64,000 bases of DNA from Thalassovita taeanensis (GTDB taxonomy: Bacteria; Pseudomonadota; Alphaproteobacteria; Rhodobacterales; Rhodobacteraceae): the NCBI RefSeq assembly GCF_900110775.1, contig NZ_FOEP01000001.1:124001-188000 (forward strand). The letters are read 5' to 3'. Under the pieces are notes generated by a model. It was not told the origin of the DNA, did not search any database, and saw nothing but the letters and a program-made list of their open reading frames with translations. This document shows, in pieces, positions 55,526 to 64,000 of this stretch (its first letter is position 1; the number at the start of each line of letters is the position of its first letter). The position numbers and the translations under genes are program-made.

Positions 55526-56140
55526 TCAGCTTGCAGCGATCTTGAGGCCAAGGGCGGCAAGAAGGGCGCCGAAGCTGCGGTCGATCACGGATTTGAGGTT
55601 AATATAGCTGGTTCGGGTGCGGTCGAGTGAAAAAATCCGTGCGACAAGGATATTCCACAGGGCTTCGTTCAGAAACACCACGAGCAGAAGTGCGGCGAAG
55701 ACCCATGGCGCGGTGCCCGGTGGGACCGTGCCGATGAAGATCGCCGAAAACAGCACTGCCGGTTTGGGGTTGGCCAGCTGCGTCAGCAGCCCCTGCCGGA
55801 AGGCCGCGCTGGCCGAGCGCGGCAGCTGCGCGGCTTGTGACATATCAAGCGGCGCGTCGGCATTGCGCCACATGCCCCAAGCCATATGCAGCAGATAAGC
55901 CGCTCCCAGCAGTTTGAGCGCCCAGAGCAGGACGGGCGCCGCCTGAAACAGCAGCGCCAGCCCGAACAGGGCGGCGGCGGCCCAGATCACCGCACCCGCC
56001 CCGATGCCCATGGCCAGAAACGCCCCGGTGCGCAGCCCCTCGGTCAGCCCGGTGCGGGCGGCCATCAGAACGGCGGGGCCGGGGCTGATCGCGGCCATCA
56101 GATGCAACAGGGCAACGGCGAGGAAGGCGGCAAGCGTCAT
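55526..56140 (-). CDS. LysE family amino-acid exporter
   Basis: 204 residues with six predicted membrane helices. The N-terminal [20 protein letters not shown] is the LysE/RhtB motif. Such proteins export amino acids such as homoserine, threonine or lysine; the substrate is not shown. The start overlaps the fabI stop by 4 bp, so the two are translationally linked. Confidence 0.9.
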   Translation of the reverse strand: MTLAAFLAVALLHLMAAISPGPAVLMAARTGLTEGLRTGAFLAMGIGAGAVIWAAAALFGLALLFQAAPVLLWALKLLGAAYLLHMAWGMWRNADAPLDMSQAAQLPRSASAAFRQGLLTQLANPKPAVLFSAIFIGTVPPGTAPWVFAALLLVVFLNEALWNILVARIFSLDRTRTSYINLKSVIDRSFGALLAALGLKIAAS

Positions 56141-56958
56141 TCCTTGCGGCCTGTCACCACATCAATATCAGGCGCGTCGACGGCTTTCATGCCCACGACG
56201 TGATAGCCGGCATCGACATGCAGGTTCTCGCCGGTGACACCCGAGCCAAGATCAGACAGCAGGTAGAGCGCGGATTTACCGACATCGTCGATGGTCACAT
56301 TGCGGCGCAGGGGCGAGTTCAGCTCGTTCCATTTGAGGATATAGCGGAAATCGCCGATGCCGCTGGCGGCCAGTGTCTTGATCGGCCCGGCGCTGATGGC
56401 GTTGACGCGGATACCGTCCTTGCCCAGATCCTCGGCCAGATATTTCACCGACGCCTCAAGCGCGGCCTTGGCCACACCCATGACGTTATAGTGCGGCATG
56501 ACCTGCTCGGCGCCATAATAGGTGAGGGTCAGCATCGAGCCGCCTTCGGTCATCAGCTTTTCGGCGCGCTGTGCGACGGCGGTAAAGGAATAGCAGCTGA
56601 TGTCCATCGTCATCAGGAAATTGTCGCGGCTGGTTTCGATATACCGCCCGCGCAATTCGTTTTTGTCGGAGAATCCGATGGCGTGGACCAGAAAGTCGAT
56701 CTTGCCCCAGGCCTGTTCGAGCTGGGCAAACGCCGCGTCGATCGAGGCCGCGTCAGATACGTCGCAATCAATCAGCTGGGTCACGCCCAACTGCTCGGCC
56801 AAGGGGGCCACGCGCTTGCGAAACGGCTCGCCCATATAGGTGAATGCCATTTCGGCGCCGGCGTCGGCGCAGGCTTTGGCGATGCCCCATGCGATCGACT
56901 TGTCATTGGCAAGCCCCATGATCAGCCCGCGTTTTCCCGCCATCAATTGGTTCGACAT
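56137..56958 (-). CDS. fabI: Enoyl-ACP reductase, FabI type
   Basis: 273 residues from ATG 56958 (AGGGAATACG upstream); 10 codons to 56988 are open but non-homologous. It reduces trans-2-enoyl-ACP in fatty-acid synthesis. GLANDKSIAWGIAKA binds NADH; the catalytic pair is Tyr157 and Lys164 in the Y-X6-K pattern HYNVMGVAKAALEAS, with RVNAISAGPIKTLAASGI after it. It is the first gene of the long minus-strand run. Presence of FabI predicts triclosan sensitivity unless another reductase exists. Confidence 0.96.
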   Translation of the reverse strand: MSNQLMAGKRGLIMGLANDKSIAWGIAKACADAGAEMAFTYMGEPFRKRVAPLAEQLGVTQLIDCDVSDAASIDAAFAQLEQAWGKIDFLVHAIGFSDKNELRGRYIETSRDNFLMTMDISCYSFTAVAQRAEKLMTEGGSMLTLTYYGAEQVMPHYNVMGVAKAALEASVKYLAEDLGKDGIRVNAISAGPIKTLAASGIGDFRYILKWNELNSPLRRNVTIDDVGKSALYLLSDLGSGVTGENLHVDAGYHVVGMKAVDAPDIDVVTGRKE

Positions 56959-57136
56959 TGCGTATTCCCTGCCCAAATGTTCTGTCAAAATCCTTTAAGC
57001 GATAGGCGGTGGTGCATCAAGGGCGGGTTGAAGCGAACGCTTTACAGGCGCATCGTCTAGGGGGAAACTCTTTTAAGATTCCCGCTTTAATCCGTCGGCA
57101 GCTTGCTGTAGCGGATTTTGATCATAAGGTAAAGAA

Positions 57137-57742
57137 ATGAGCGATCGAACAGAACTGTTTGCGGGCGACGACCCTTTCGAGATTGCCCGGCGCTGGTTGA
57201 CAGCGGCCGAGGCAGCAGAGGTGAACGATGCCAATGCGATTGCGTTGTCGACGGTGGATGCGGCAGGTCTGCCCAATGCGCGGATGGTGCTGCTGAAGGA
57301 AATCGAGGCGGAAGCGTTCGTGTTCTACACCAACTATGAAAGTGCCAAGGCGCAGGAGTTGGATCAAGCGGGCAAGGCGGCATTCGTGATGCACTGGAAA
57401 TCCCTGCGGCGTCAGATCCGGGTGCGCGGGCTGGTGACAAAAGAGCAGGGACCGAAGGCGGATGCCTATTATGCGTCGCGGTCGCTCAAGAGCAGGCTGG
57501 GGGCTTGGGCCTCGCAACAGTCGCGGCCGTTGGAGTCGCGTGCGGCGTTGATGGCGGAGGTAGCCAAGGTGACGATGCGTCATGGGCCGAATCCCGCCAG
57601 ACCATCCTTTTGGGGAGGTTACAGAATCACACCGCTTGAGATTGAGTTCTGGGCAGACGGGGCGTTTCGCTTGCACGACAGGTTCGTGTGGCGGCGTAAG
57701 ACCTTGGAAGAAATGTGGGAAATAACCCGGCTAAACCCGTGA
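57137..57742 (+). CDS. pdxH: Pyridoxamine 5'-phosphate oxidase
   Basis: 201 residues, FMN-dependent, making pyridoxal phosphate. The FMN/substrate-binding segments [36 protein letters not shown] and the C-terminal [17 protein letters not shown] and RLHDRF are all present. Start ATG follows AAGGTAAAG. It is divergent from fabI, with about 180 bp between. Confidence 0.96.
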   Translation: MSDRTELFAGDDPFEIARRWLTAAEAAEVNDANAIALSTVDAAGLPNARMVLLKEIEAEAFVFYTNYESAKAQELDQAGKAAFVMHWKSLRRQIRVRGLVTKEQGPKADAYYASRSLKSRLGAWASQQSRPLESRAALMAEVAKVTMRHGPNPARPSFWGGYRITPLEIEFWADGAFRLHDRFVWRRKTLEEMWEITRLNP

Positions 57743-57850
57743 CACTCGCGTGACGTGAAATGCAAATGATTGAAAAAATTTCAATTTTTACCTTGCATGA
57801 CCATGTCGCTTTGTCTCATGAAAAGCCGGGGGAGTGGCGATCTTGTGGGT

Positions 57851-58399
57851 ATGAATGCTGTGAAGAATGATGTGAGCGGCACCCGCAGAGTGTTTGGTCA
57901 GGTGAAATGGTTTGACCCCGTTAAAGGGTTTGGGTTTGTAGTCGCCGATGATGGCGGTCCGGACATTCTGTTGCATGCGAATGTATTGCGCAACTTTGGG
58001 CAAAGCTCGGTTGCGGATGGTGCGAAGATAGAGATTGCGGTTCAGGAAACGGACCGTGGAATACAAGCAACCGAAGTGTTCGGGGTAGAGCCGCCTGCGG
58101 GCAGCGATATCGTGACACTCGCTGATTTCGAGGAGATCGACCCCGAAATCATTCGTGCAGCCCCGTTGGAGCCTGCACGCGTCAAGTGGTTCGACAAGGC
58201 GAAGGGCTTTGGTTTTGCCAATGTCTTTGGGCGCAACGAAGATGTGTTCGTGCATATCGAGGTGCTGCGCCGGTCGGGGCTTGCGGATCTGCAAGCCGGC
58301 GAAGCGGTCGGCCTGCGGGTGATCGACGGCAAGCGCGGGCGCATGGCCACCGAGGTCTGTGCCTGGGAAGCTGCCCTGAAGCAAATCGTAGAATGCTGA
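57851..58399 (+). CDS. Double cold-shock-domain protein
   Basis: 182 residues from ATG 57851; a GTG two codons upstream (57845) is better spaced from GGGGGAG and may be the real start. Two cold-shock domains each carry RNP1: VKWFDPVKGFGFVVADDGGP (about 16-35) and VKWFDKAKGFGFANVFG (about 115-131); each also has an RNP2-like DILLHANV or DVFVHIEV. They bind single-stranded nucleic acids. The 3' end overlaps the DUF192 gene by 7 bp. Confidence 0.92.
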   Translation: MNAVKNDVSGTRRVFGQVKWFDPVKGFGFVVADDGGPDILLHANVLRNFGQSSVADGAKIEIAVQETDRGIQATEVFGVEPPAGSDIVTLADFEEIDPEIIRAAPLEPARVKWFDKAKGFGFANVFGRNEDVFVHIEVLRRSGLADLQAGEAVGLRVIDGKRGRMATEVCAWEAALKQIVEC

Positions 58400-58881
58400 A
58401 TGTGCGGCTGGCCCTTCGGGCGCTGGCCGCCATTTCTGTGCTGCTGCTTGCGCCGCAGGGTTGGGCCGCAGGGTGCCGCGATGACGCGGTGCTTCTGAAA
58501 GGTGACTGGGGGCAGGCGCGATTCTCGGTCGAGGTCGCGAACACCGAGGCTGCGCGCGCGCAGGGGTTGATGCACCGGGACAGTATGCCACGCAGTGCGG
58601 GCATGCTGTTTATATACGAACGGCCGCAAATGGTGGCGTTCTGGATGAAAAATACGCTGATTTCTCTGGATATGATTTTCGCCGACGCAACCGGGGTGGT
58701 GCGGCGTGTGCATCACGGCGCGGTTCCCGGCGACCTGACACCGATTCCCGGCGGGCGGGGGATTCTGGCTGTGCTGGAGATCAACGGCGGGCTGGCGCGG
58801 GCGATGGGCATCAAACCGGGCACGGTTCTGCGCCATCCGGCCTTCGAACAGGACACGGCCGCATGGCCCTGTGACAATTAG
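58393..58881 (+). CDS. DUF192 periplasmic protein
   Basis: 162 residues from ATG 58393, overlapping the cold-shock gene end. A signal peptide (ALRALAAISVLLLAPQGWA) is followed by the DUF192 core: ARAQGLMHRDSMPRSAGMLF, MVAFWMKNTLISLDMIFAD and ILAVLEINGGLARAMGI. The family is small and periplasmic with unknown function. Coupling to the cold-shock gene is seen only from overlap. Confidence 0.9.
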   Translation: MLNVRLALRALAAISVLLLAPQGWAAGCRDDAVLLKGDWGQARFSVEVANTEAARAQGLMHRDSMPRSAGMLFIYERPQMVAFWMKNTLISLDMIFADATGVVRRVHHGAVPGDLTPIPGGRGILAVLEINGGLARAMGIKPGTVLRHPAFEQDTAAWPCDN

Positions 58882-58944
58882 GGCTTTTGGCGGCCTTTTA
58901 GGACTTTTCAATTCCGCGCAGCCAGTTTAGACCCGGCCTCGGAT

Positions 58945-59021
58945 CGGGGCGTAGCGCAGTCTGGTAGCGCATCTGTTTTGGGAACAGAGGGTCGGGAGTT
59001 CGAATCTCTCCGCCCCGACCA
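58945..59021 (+). tRNA. tRNA-Pro (TGG)
   Basis: 77 nt with CCA encoded at the end. The acceptor stem is CGGGGCG with CGCCCCG; the D arm contains AGCGCAGTCTGGTAGCGC, the anticodon loop TTTTGGGAA gives TGG, and the T arm is GGGAGTTCGAATCTCTC. No variable arm. Confidence 0.97.
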
Positions 59022-59084
59022 ACTTCACCACAGCCAGAGTTTTTACAACGCATCTTTGCGATGGGTGCGGCGCGGCAGCCAGCT

Positions 59085-59549
59085 TCAGATTGGCGTGCCG
59101 CCGAGTTCGCGCAGAATCGCCGTGAAGCGGCGGGTCAGCGCAGGGCTGCGCAGGGCGACGAACAAGTGCCCACCTGACGCCTGTGGCACATCAATGAAAA
59201 ACGACACCGCCAGAATCAGCCCGTCGGCATCGCTGGTGCTGTGAAAGCGGATCACGGTTTCGGGCAGATCGGTCAACGTGCCGTCATAGGCCATAATAAG
59301 CGAGCCTGTCGGGTCGGGCGGCATCAGGGTTCGGCACTCGATCAGCTCGGGCGTGGGATAGATCACGCGCTGCTCGGGCCGATTGCAGGCGGCTTCGACC
59401 GCCGGGGCCAGCCGGGGCGGGAAACTGTCAAAACGGGCCCTGATTTCGGGAAGGGCTGTCAGTTGTGTCGCAGGTGGCGGCGTGAAATCTGCACAAGACA
59501 TAGGCAGGAACAGCAATCCGACCAGACAGATTCGCCGAAATATCATCAT
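59085..59549 (-). CDS. Hypothetical exported protein, possible lipoprotein
   Basis: 154 residues. The signal sequence MMIFRRICLVGLLFLPMSC ends in a Cys at 19 that would be a lipid site, although the preceding Pro-Met-Ser is not a standard lipobox. The mature region has no family I recognise; FHSTSDADGLILAVSFFID and the remainder look like a small alpha/beta domain with Cys55 and Cys72 possibly disulfide-linked. Convergent with tRNA-Pro; divergent from nrdJ with a long spacer. Confidence 0.65.
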   Translation of the reverse strand: MMIFRRICLVGLLFLPMSCADFTPPPATQLTALPEIRARFDSFPPRLAPAVEAACNRPEQRVIYPTPELIECRTLMPPDPTGSLIMAYDGTLTDLPETVIRFHSTSDADGLILAVSFFIDVPQASGGHLFVALRSPALTRRFTAILRELGGTPI

Positions 59550-60046
59550 CTGGTGGCACCTTTTCGAGCGGGCACAATATTTGCGCGGTTTTTGTCACAT
59601 GTATTTTTGCGGCTCGTCTTTGGGGCACACAGTTCACCGATGCTTTTAAGGATGAGGGGTAAACGTGCCGAATTCAACGCCTTTCCCGGGTTTCCCACAG
59701 AGTTGCCCACAGCGGGCATTGACGGGCTGTTAACCTCTTGAATCACGGCCCGATATTTCCGCTGTTAGGTCAACAGCTATTTGCTGAATAAATTGTAAAA
59801 AACCCGTTGACCCCTCATGGTTGAATACGCCAGATTGTGTGGGCTAGCTGGATCAGCCACAAGATATGGTGGCGGCGCGGTCAGCGGGGACACATCTTTT
59901 GATTGCCGGGCGATGGCCCGAATTCTGGTGCAGCTGCGGTGCGGTTTTGCTGATGAAGACTTGTCTGCGCACGTTGTTTCAGCTTGGCGCCGGGGGCAAA
60001 GACACCCGGTTTTGAGACAAAAAGCTGGAAATATGGGGCAGCACGC
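59550..60046. other. Long intergenic region upstream of nrdJ
   Basis: 497 bp with no convincing gene. It holds two CCCACAG copies in TTTCCCACA (59691-59699) and TTGCCCACA (59703-59711), DnaA-box-like but two mismatches each from TTATCCACA; a TTGACC at 59807 with CAGATT 18 bp on, a possible promoter; and two NrdR-box-like sequences (59825-59872). I see no cobalamin riboswitch despite the B12-dependent gene downstream. Confidence 0.5.
59825..59872. promoter_or_regulatory. Candidate tandem NrdR boxes upstream of nrdJ
   Basis: ATACGCCAGATTGTGT (59825-59840) and CCACAAGATATGGTGG (59857-59872) start 32 bp apart, the three-turn spacing of NrdR box pairs, and resemble ACACWATATATWGTGT, the second more closely. 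The first overlaps the possible -10. NrdR represses ribonucleotide reductase genes when dATP is high. Confidence 0.5.
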
Positions 60047-63000
60047 ATGAAAATCGAAAGAAAGTTCACCAAAGCCGGTCAGGACGCATATGCCGATCTG
60101 GATTTCGTCACGACGGTCTCCGAGATCCGCAACCCTGATGGCACTGTGGTGTTCCGGCTGGACGAGGTCGAAGTGCCCTCGAGCTGGAGCCAGGTGGCCT
60201 CTGATGTGATTGCGCAGAAATATTTCCGCAAGGCCGGCGTGCCGGTGAAAATGAAGACGGTGGCCGAAAAAGGCGTGCCCGAGTTCCTGTGGCGTTCGGT
60301 TCCGGCGTCGAAATCGGTTGAACTGGGCGGCGAAACAAGCGCCAAGCAGGTGTTTGACCGTCTGGCGGGGGCCTGGGCCTATTGGGGTTGGAAGGGTGGA
60401 TATTTCAGCACCGAGGAAGACGCGCGCGCCTATTATGATGAGATGCGGTTCATGCTGGCGACCCAGCGCGCCGCACCGAACAGCCCGCAGTGGTTCAACA
60501 CCGGCCTGCATTGGGCCTATGGCATCGATGGCCCGGCGCAGGGACATTATTATGTGGATTATCAGACCAAAGAGCTGACCAAATCGGCGTCGAGCTATGA
60601 GCACCCGCAGCCGCATGCCTGCTTTATTCAAGGGGTGAAGGACGATCTGGTGGGCGATGGCGGCATCATGGACCTGTGGGTCCGCGAGGCGCGTCTGTTC
60701 AAATACGGCTCGGGCACCGGCACCAACTTCAGCAGCCTGCGGGCGGCGGGGGAAAGCCTGTCTGGCGGCGGAAAATCGTCGGGCCTGATGGGGTTCCTTA
60801 AGATCGGTGACCGGGCCGCGGGCGCGATCAAATCGGGCGGCACCACGCGGCGCGCGGCCAAGATGGTGATCGTGGATGCGGATCACCCGGATATTCAGGA
60901 ATACATCAACTGGAAGGTGAAAGAGGAACAGAAAGTTGCCTCGATCGTCGCCGGGTCAAAGATGCACGAAGAAAAGCTGAACCTGATCTTTGCCGCGATC
61001 AAGGGCTGGGACGGCAGCAGCGATGATTCGGTTGATCCCAGCAAGAACCTTCAGCTGAAAGACGCCATTCGCGCCGCCAAAAAGGTCGCGATCCCAGAAA
61101 CTTATGTCAAGCGCGTGCTGGATTATGCCAAGCAGGGTTATGGCAGCATCGAGTTTCCGACATACGACACCGATTGGGATAGCGAGGCCTATGCAAGCGT
61201 TTCCGGCCAGAACTCGAACAACTCGGTTCGGGTCACGGATGCCTTCCTGAAAGCGGTTGAAGACGATGCCGATTGGGAGCTGATCCGCCGCACCGACGGT
61301 AAGGTCGCCAAGACCATCAAGGCGCGCGATCTGTGGGAAGACATCGGCCACGCGGCCTGGGCCTGTGCCGATCCGGGGATCCAGTATCATGACACCGTCA
61401 ACGCCTGGCACACCTGCCCGGAAGATGGCGCCATTCGCGGCTCGAATCCGTGCTCGGAATATATGTTCCTGGACGATACGGCATGCAACCTGGCCTCGAT
61501 GAACCTGCTGACCTTCCTGAAGGACGGGGTGTTTCAGGCCGAGGATTACATGCATGCGACCCGTCTGTGGACGCTGACGCTGGAAATCAGCGTGACGATG
61601 GCGCAGTTCCCGTCGAAAGAGATCGCACAGCTGTCGTATGATTTCCGCACGCTGGGCCTTGGCTATGCCAACATCGGCGGTCTGCTGATGAACATGGGCT
61701 TTGGCTATGACAGCGACGAGGGCCGGGCGCTGTGTGGCGCGCTGACGGCGGTCATGACCGGTGTGGCTTATGCCACCTCGGCCGAGATTGCCGGCGAGTT
61801 GGGCGCGTTTGACGGCTATGCTCGCAACCGCGAACACATGCTGCGGGTGATCCGCAACCACCGCACCGCTGCCTATGGCGCGACTGAGGGCTATGAGACG
61901 CTGGCGATCAAGCCGGTGCCGCTGGATCTGGCGAATTGCCCCGACGCACGTCTGACAGAGCTGGCGCTGACCAGCTGGGACGAGGCGCTGAAGCTGGGTG
62001 AAGCGCACGGGTTCCGCAACGCGCAGGTATCGGTAATTGCCCCGACGGGCACGATCGGTCTGGTGATGGATTGTGACACAACAGGCATCGAGCCGGATTT
62101 CGCGCTGGTGAAGTTCAAGAAGCTGGCCGGTGGCGGATACTTCAAGATCATCAACCAGTCGGTGCCAGCGGCACTGGAAAACCTGGGCTATGGCTCGGCT
62201 CAGATCGAAGAGATCGTTTCTTATGCGGTGGGGCATGGCAGCATCGGCAATGCGCCGGGGATCAACCACACCAGCCTGATCGGCCATGGCTTTGGCAGCA
62301 ACGAGATCGAAAAGGTCGAAGCGGCGCTTGGCTCGGCCTTCGATATCCGGTTCGTGTTCAACCAGTGGACGCTGGGCACCGAGTTCTGCACCAATGTGCT
62401 GGGCATCCCGACCGAAAAACTGAACGACCCGACCTTCGATCTGCTGCGCCATCTTGGCTATAGCCGCCACGACATCGAGGCCGCCAACGACCATGTTTGC
62501 GGGACGATGACGCTGGAAGGTGCGCCGCATCTGAAGGAAGAGCATTACCACATCTTCGATTGCGCCAATGCCTGCGGCAAGAAGGGCAAGCGGTATCTGA
62601 GCGTCAACAGCCACATCACCATGATGGCCGCGGCGCAGTCGTTCATCTCGGGGGCGATCAGCAAGACGATCAACATGCCCAACGACGCGACGATCACCGA
62701 TTGTCAGAAAGCCTATGAGCTGAGCTGGTCGCTGGGGATCAAGGCGAATGCGCTGTATCGCGACGGATCGAAGCTGAGCCAGCCTTTGGCGTCAGCGCTG
62801 ATCGAGGATGATGACGAGGCCGCCGAGATTCTGGAAAGCGGATCGGCACAGGAAAAGGCCGTGGTTCTGGCGGAAAAGATCGTGGAGAAGGTGATCGTCA
62901 AGGAGATCATCAAATCCCACCGCGAGAAGATGCCGCAGCGGCGCAAGGGCTATACCCAGAAGGCCAATGTCGGCGGGCACAAAGTGTACCTGCGCACCGG

Positions 63001-63727
63001 CGAGTATGAGGATGGCACCCTGGGTGAGATCTTCATCGACATGCACAAGGAAGGCGCCGGTTTCCGGGCGATGATGAACAACTTCGCCATCGCGGTTTCG
63101 GTGGGCCTGCAATACGGCGTGCCGCTGGAAGAGTTCGTGGACGCGTTCACCTTCACCAAGTTCGAACCGGCCGGCATGGTGCAGGGCAACGACAGCATCA
63201 AGAATGCGACCTCGATCCTGGACTATATCTTCCGCGAACTGGCGGTGTCATATCTGGATCGGACCGATCTGGCGCATGTCAAACCGCAAGGAGCCGCGTT
63301 TGACGATCTGGGGCGTGGCGCTGAAGAAGGCGTGTCGAACGTCGAAGAGCTGAGCGAAACTGCGGCGTCGAAATCGCTGGAGGTGCTTAGGCAGATCAGC
63401 TCGACCGGGTATCTGCGCAAGCGCTTCCCGCAAGAGTTGGTGGTGCTGCAAGGCGGTCAGACGATGGGCGGCATGGCCCTGACGGGGACCGATCCGGTGG
63501 CAGCGTTGCAAACGCTGGTGCCCGCAACTTCGGCGGCCCCCGGCACGGTGACGATGACCGCCACCACGGCGATCTCGTCGGGTGCGATCACGATGGACGC
63601 GCGCGCCAAGGCAAAGATGCAGGGCTATGAGGGCGAGGCCTGCGGCGATTGCGGAAACTACACGCTGGTGCGCAACGGCACCTGCATGAAATGCAACACC
63701 TGCGGCGGGACAAGCGGGTGTAGCTGA
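60047..63727 (+). CDS. nrdJ: AdoCbl-dependent (class II) ribonucleotide reductase
   Basis: 1226 residues. It reduces ribonucleotides with adenosylcobalamin, so it works with or without oxygen. The N-terminal region [16 protein letters not shown], then [20 protein letters not shown] and [11 protein letters not shown], the substrate-site [20 protein letters not shown] near 467-486 and [19 protein letters not shown] are diagnostic. The C-terminus [19 protein letters not shown] and CGGTSGC is a Cys-rich redox tail. ATG 60047 is preferred over an in-frame TTG at 59984, which lies in non-homologous sequence. Two NrdR-like boxes lie 170-220 bp upstream. Two hairpins follow. Confidence 0.97.
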   Translation: MKIERKFTKAGQDAYADLDFVTTVSEIRNPDGTVVFRLDEVEVPSSWSQVASDVIAQKYFRKAGVPVKMKTVAEKGVPEFLWRSVPASKSVELGGETSAKQVFDRLAGAWAYWGWKGGYFSTEEDARAYYDEMRFMLATQRAAPNSPQWFNTGLHWAYGIDGPAQGHYYVDYQTKELTKSASSYEHPQPHACFIQGVKDDLVGDGGIMDLWVREARLFKYGSGTGTNFSSLRAAGESLSGGGKSSGLMGFLKIGDRAAGAIKSGGTTRRAAKMVIVDADHPDIQEYINWKVKEEQKVASIVAGSKMHEEKLNLIFAAIKGWDGSSDDSVDPSKNLQLKDAIRAAKKVAIPETYVKRVLDYAKQGYGSIEFPTYDTDWDSEAYASVSGQNSNNSVRVTDAFLKAVEDDADWELIRRTDGKVAKTIKARDLWEDIGHAAWACADPGIQYHDTVNAWHTCPEDGAIRGSNPCSEYMFLDDTACNLASMNLLTFLKDGVFQAEDYMHATRLWTLTLEISVTMAQFPSKEIAQLSYDFRTLGLGYANIGGLLMNMGFGYDSDEGRALCGALTAVMTGVAYATSAEIAGELGAFDGYARNREHMLRVIRNHRTAAYGATEGYETLAIKPVPLDLANCPDARLTELALTSWDEALKLGEAHGFRNAQVSVIAPTGTIGLVMDCDTTGIEPDFALVKFKKLAGGGYFKIINQSVPAALENLGYGSAQIEEIVSYAVGHGSIGNAPGINHTSLIGHGFGSNEIEKVEAALGSAFDIRFVFNQWTLGTEFCTNVLGIPTEKLNDPTFDLLRHLGYSRHDIEAANDHVCGTMTLEGAPHLKEEHYHIFDCANACGKKGKRYLSVNSHITMMAAAQSFISGAISKTINMPNDATITDCQKAYELSWSLGIKANALYRDGSKLSQPLASALIEDDDEAAEILESGSAQEKAVVLAEKIVEKVIVKEIIKSHREKMPQRRKGYTQKANVGGHKVYLRTGEYEDGTLGEIFIDMHKEGAGFRAMMNNFAIAVSVGLQYGVPLEEFVDAFTFTKFEPAGMVQGNDSIKNATSILDYIFRELAVSYLDRTDLAHVKPQGAAFDDLGRGAEEGVSNVEELSETAASKSLEVLRQISSTGYLRKRFPQELVVLQGGQTMGGMALTGTDPVAALQTLVPATSAAPGTVTMTATTAISSGAITMDARAKAKMQGYEGEACGDCGNYTLVRNGTCMKCNTCGGTSGCS

Positions 63728-63736
63728 CACGGGTCA

Positions 63737-63758
63737 CGGGGCAAGTGCGCTTGCCCCG
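63737..63758. terminator. Hairpin immediately after nrdJ
   Basis: CGGGGCAAG (63737-63745) pairs with CTTGCCCCG (63750-63758) around TGCG, 9 bp perfect, 9 nt past the stop. No U-tract, so it may stabilise the 3' end or work with the terminator at 63823. Confidence 0.5.
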
Positions 63759-63822
63759 ACGACGCTCAGGCCACAGGCAAAAAACGAGCGGTAAACTATA
63801 GAGTAGCCTGAGCGGCGAAACT

Positions 63823-63847
63823 GGGGGGCCTTGTGCCCCCCGTTTTT
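63823..63847 (+). terminator. Rho-independent terminator of nrdJ
   Basis: GGGGGGC (63823-63829) pairs with GCCCCCC (63835-63841) around CTTGT, followed by GTTTTTCTG. Confidence 0.85.
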
Positions 63848-64000
63848 CTGTCGATTCGGCTGAGTCGCGGGCGTGGCGATGTTTCGCCGCCGTGCATCTG
63901 CCCCGCAACAGAGCCAGTTCCCGCTTAAATTGTATCTCCGCGTGGAGATTTCCCGCTGAAACTGGCGCGGCAGGATTTTGCCCGGCGTCTGTTCGCCGTC

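Noticed and set aside
59550-60046. A possible cobalamin riboswitch for nrdJ
   Set aside because: I could not find a B12 box or the expected fold; the region is better explained by NrdR-like sites.
59817-60050. A 77-codon frame upstream of nrdJ
   Set aside because: It overlaps the proposed promoter and NrdR boxes, lacks a ribosome binding site and has no protein-like composition.
63848-64000. Possible start of another gene or mobile-element end after nrdJ
   Set aside because: Frames are open to the window edge on both strands, but no motif, terminal inverted repeat or start signal can be seen in 150 bp.

Overview
The window is a gene-dense, high-GC stretch of an alphaproteobacterial chromosome. 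Gene content and arrangement point to Rhodobacterales, probably a marine Roseobacter-group bacterium. Supporting signs are a ccmE / GTA-type endolysin-holin / ccmF / ccmH cluster, a LexA box of the GTTC-N7-GTTC alphaproteobacterial type, an AdoCbl-dependent class II ribonucleotide reductase, a one-chain indolepyruvate oxidoreductase, a GH108 muramidase, and recurrent intergenic tails of the CCCCGGAGTATTTTG type. This is inferred from gene content, not from a marker-gene search. I see no insertion sequence, integrase, CRISPR array or rRNA; there is one tRNA (Pro, TGG).

Layout. 1-4.8 kb: 3' part of uvrA, an RTX calcium-binding secreted protein and two small envelope proteins. 4.8-11.9 kb: valine catabolism on the minus strand (mmsA, a GCS2-type ligase, isobutyryl-CoA dehydrogenase, and a hydroxyisobutyryl-CoA hydrolase joined in frame to 3-hydroxyisobutyrate dehydrogenase) with a divergent LysR regulator. 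11.9-21.4 kb: CBS protein, coaD, hydrolase, gap, DUF808, DUF2267, tkt, a zapA pair, grxD and bolA. 21.5-29 kb: purL, a YqfO-like protein, LysR and indolepyruvate oxidoreductase. 29-37 kb (plus strand): acyltransferase, murI, argC, ccmE, a GH108 endolysin with a GTA-type holin, ccmF, ccmH and an enoyl-CoA hydratase. 37-42 kb: gltA, gltX, comEC. 42-49 kb: trpG-trpD-trpC-moaC-moeA-lexA on the minus strand, with a divergent-polysaccharide-deacetylase-like gene and a pseudouridine synthase. 49.3-57 kb: a long minus-strand run fabI-lysE-gpt-acyltransferase-aminotransferase-ppiD-trpE. 57-64 kb: pdxH, double cold-shock protein, DUF192 protein, tRNA-Pro, a probable lipoprotein and nrdJ.

How the genes work together. 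Anthranilate synthase is split: trpE lies behind ppiD, while trpG heads trpGDC several kb away. The valine genes cover most steps from isobutyryl-CoA to propionyl-CoA; the methacrylyl-CoA hydratase is not seen here. Most of the window is ordinary core metabolism.

The points most worth a second look are: (1) an endolysin-holin pair of the gene-transfer-agent release type between ccmE and ccmF, whose start codon lies one base after the U-tract of a strong terminator; (2) two intergenic arrays of an 11-bp repeat, CATGCACATnn, in helical phase; (3) a composite two-hairpin-plus-tail element whose stem differs between copies with pairing conserved; (4) the in-frame hydrolase-MmsB fusion that keeps an internal ribosome binding site; and (5) a GAPDH with the Asp-to-Ala change typical of NADP-using enzymes behind a double LacI-type operator.
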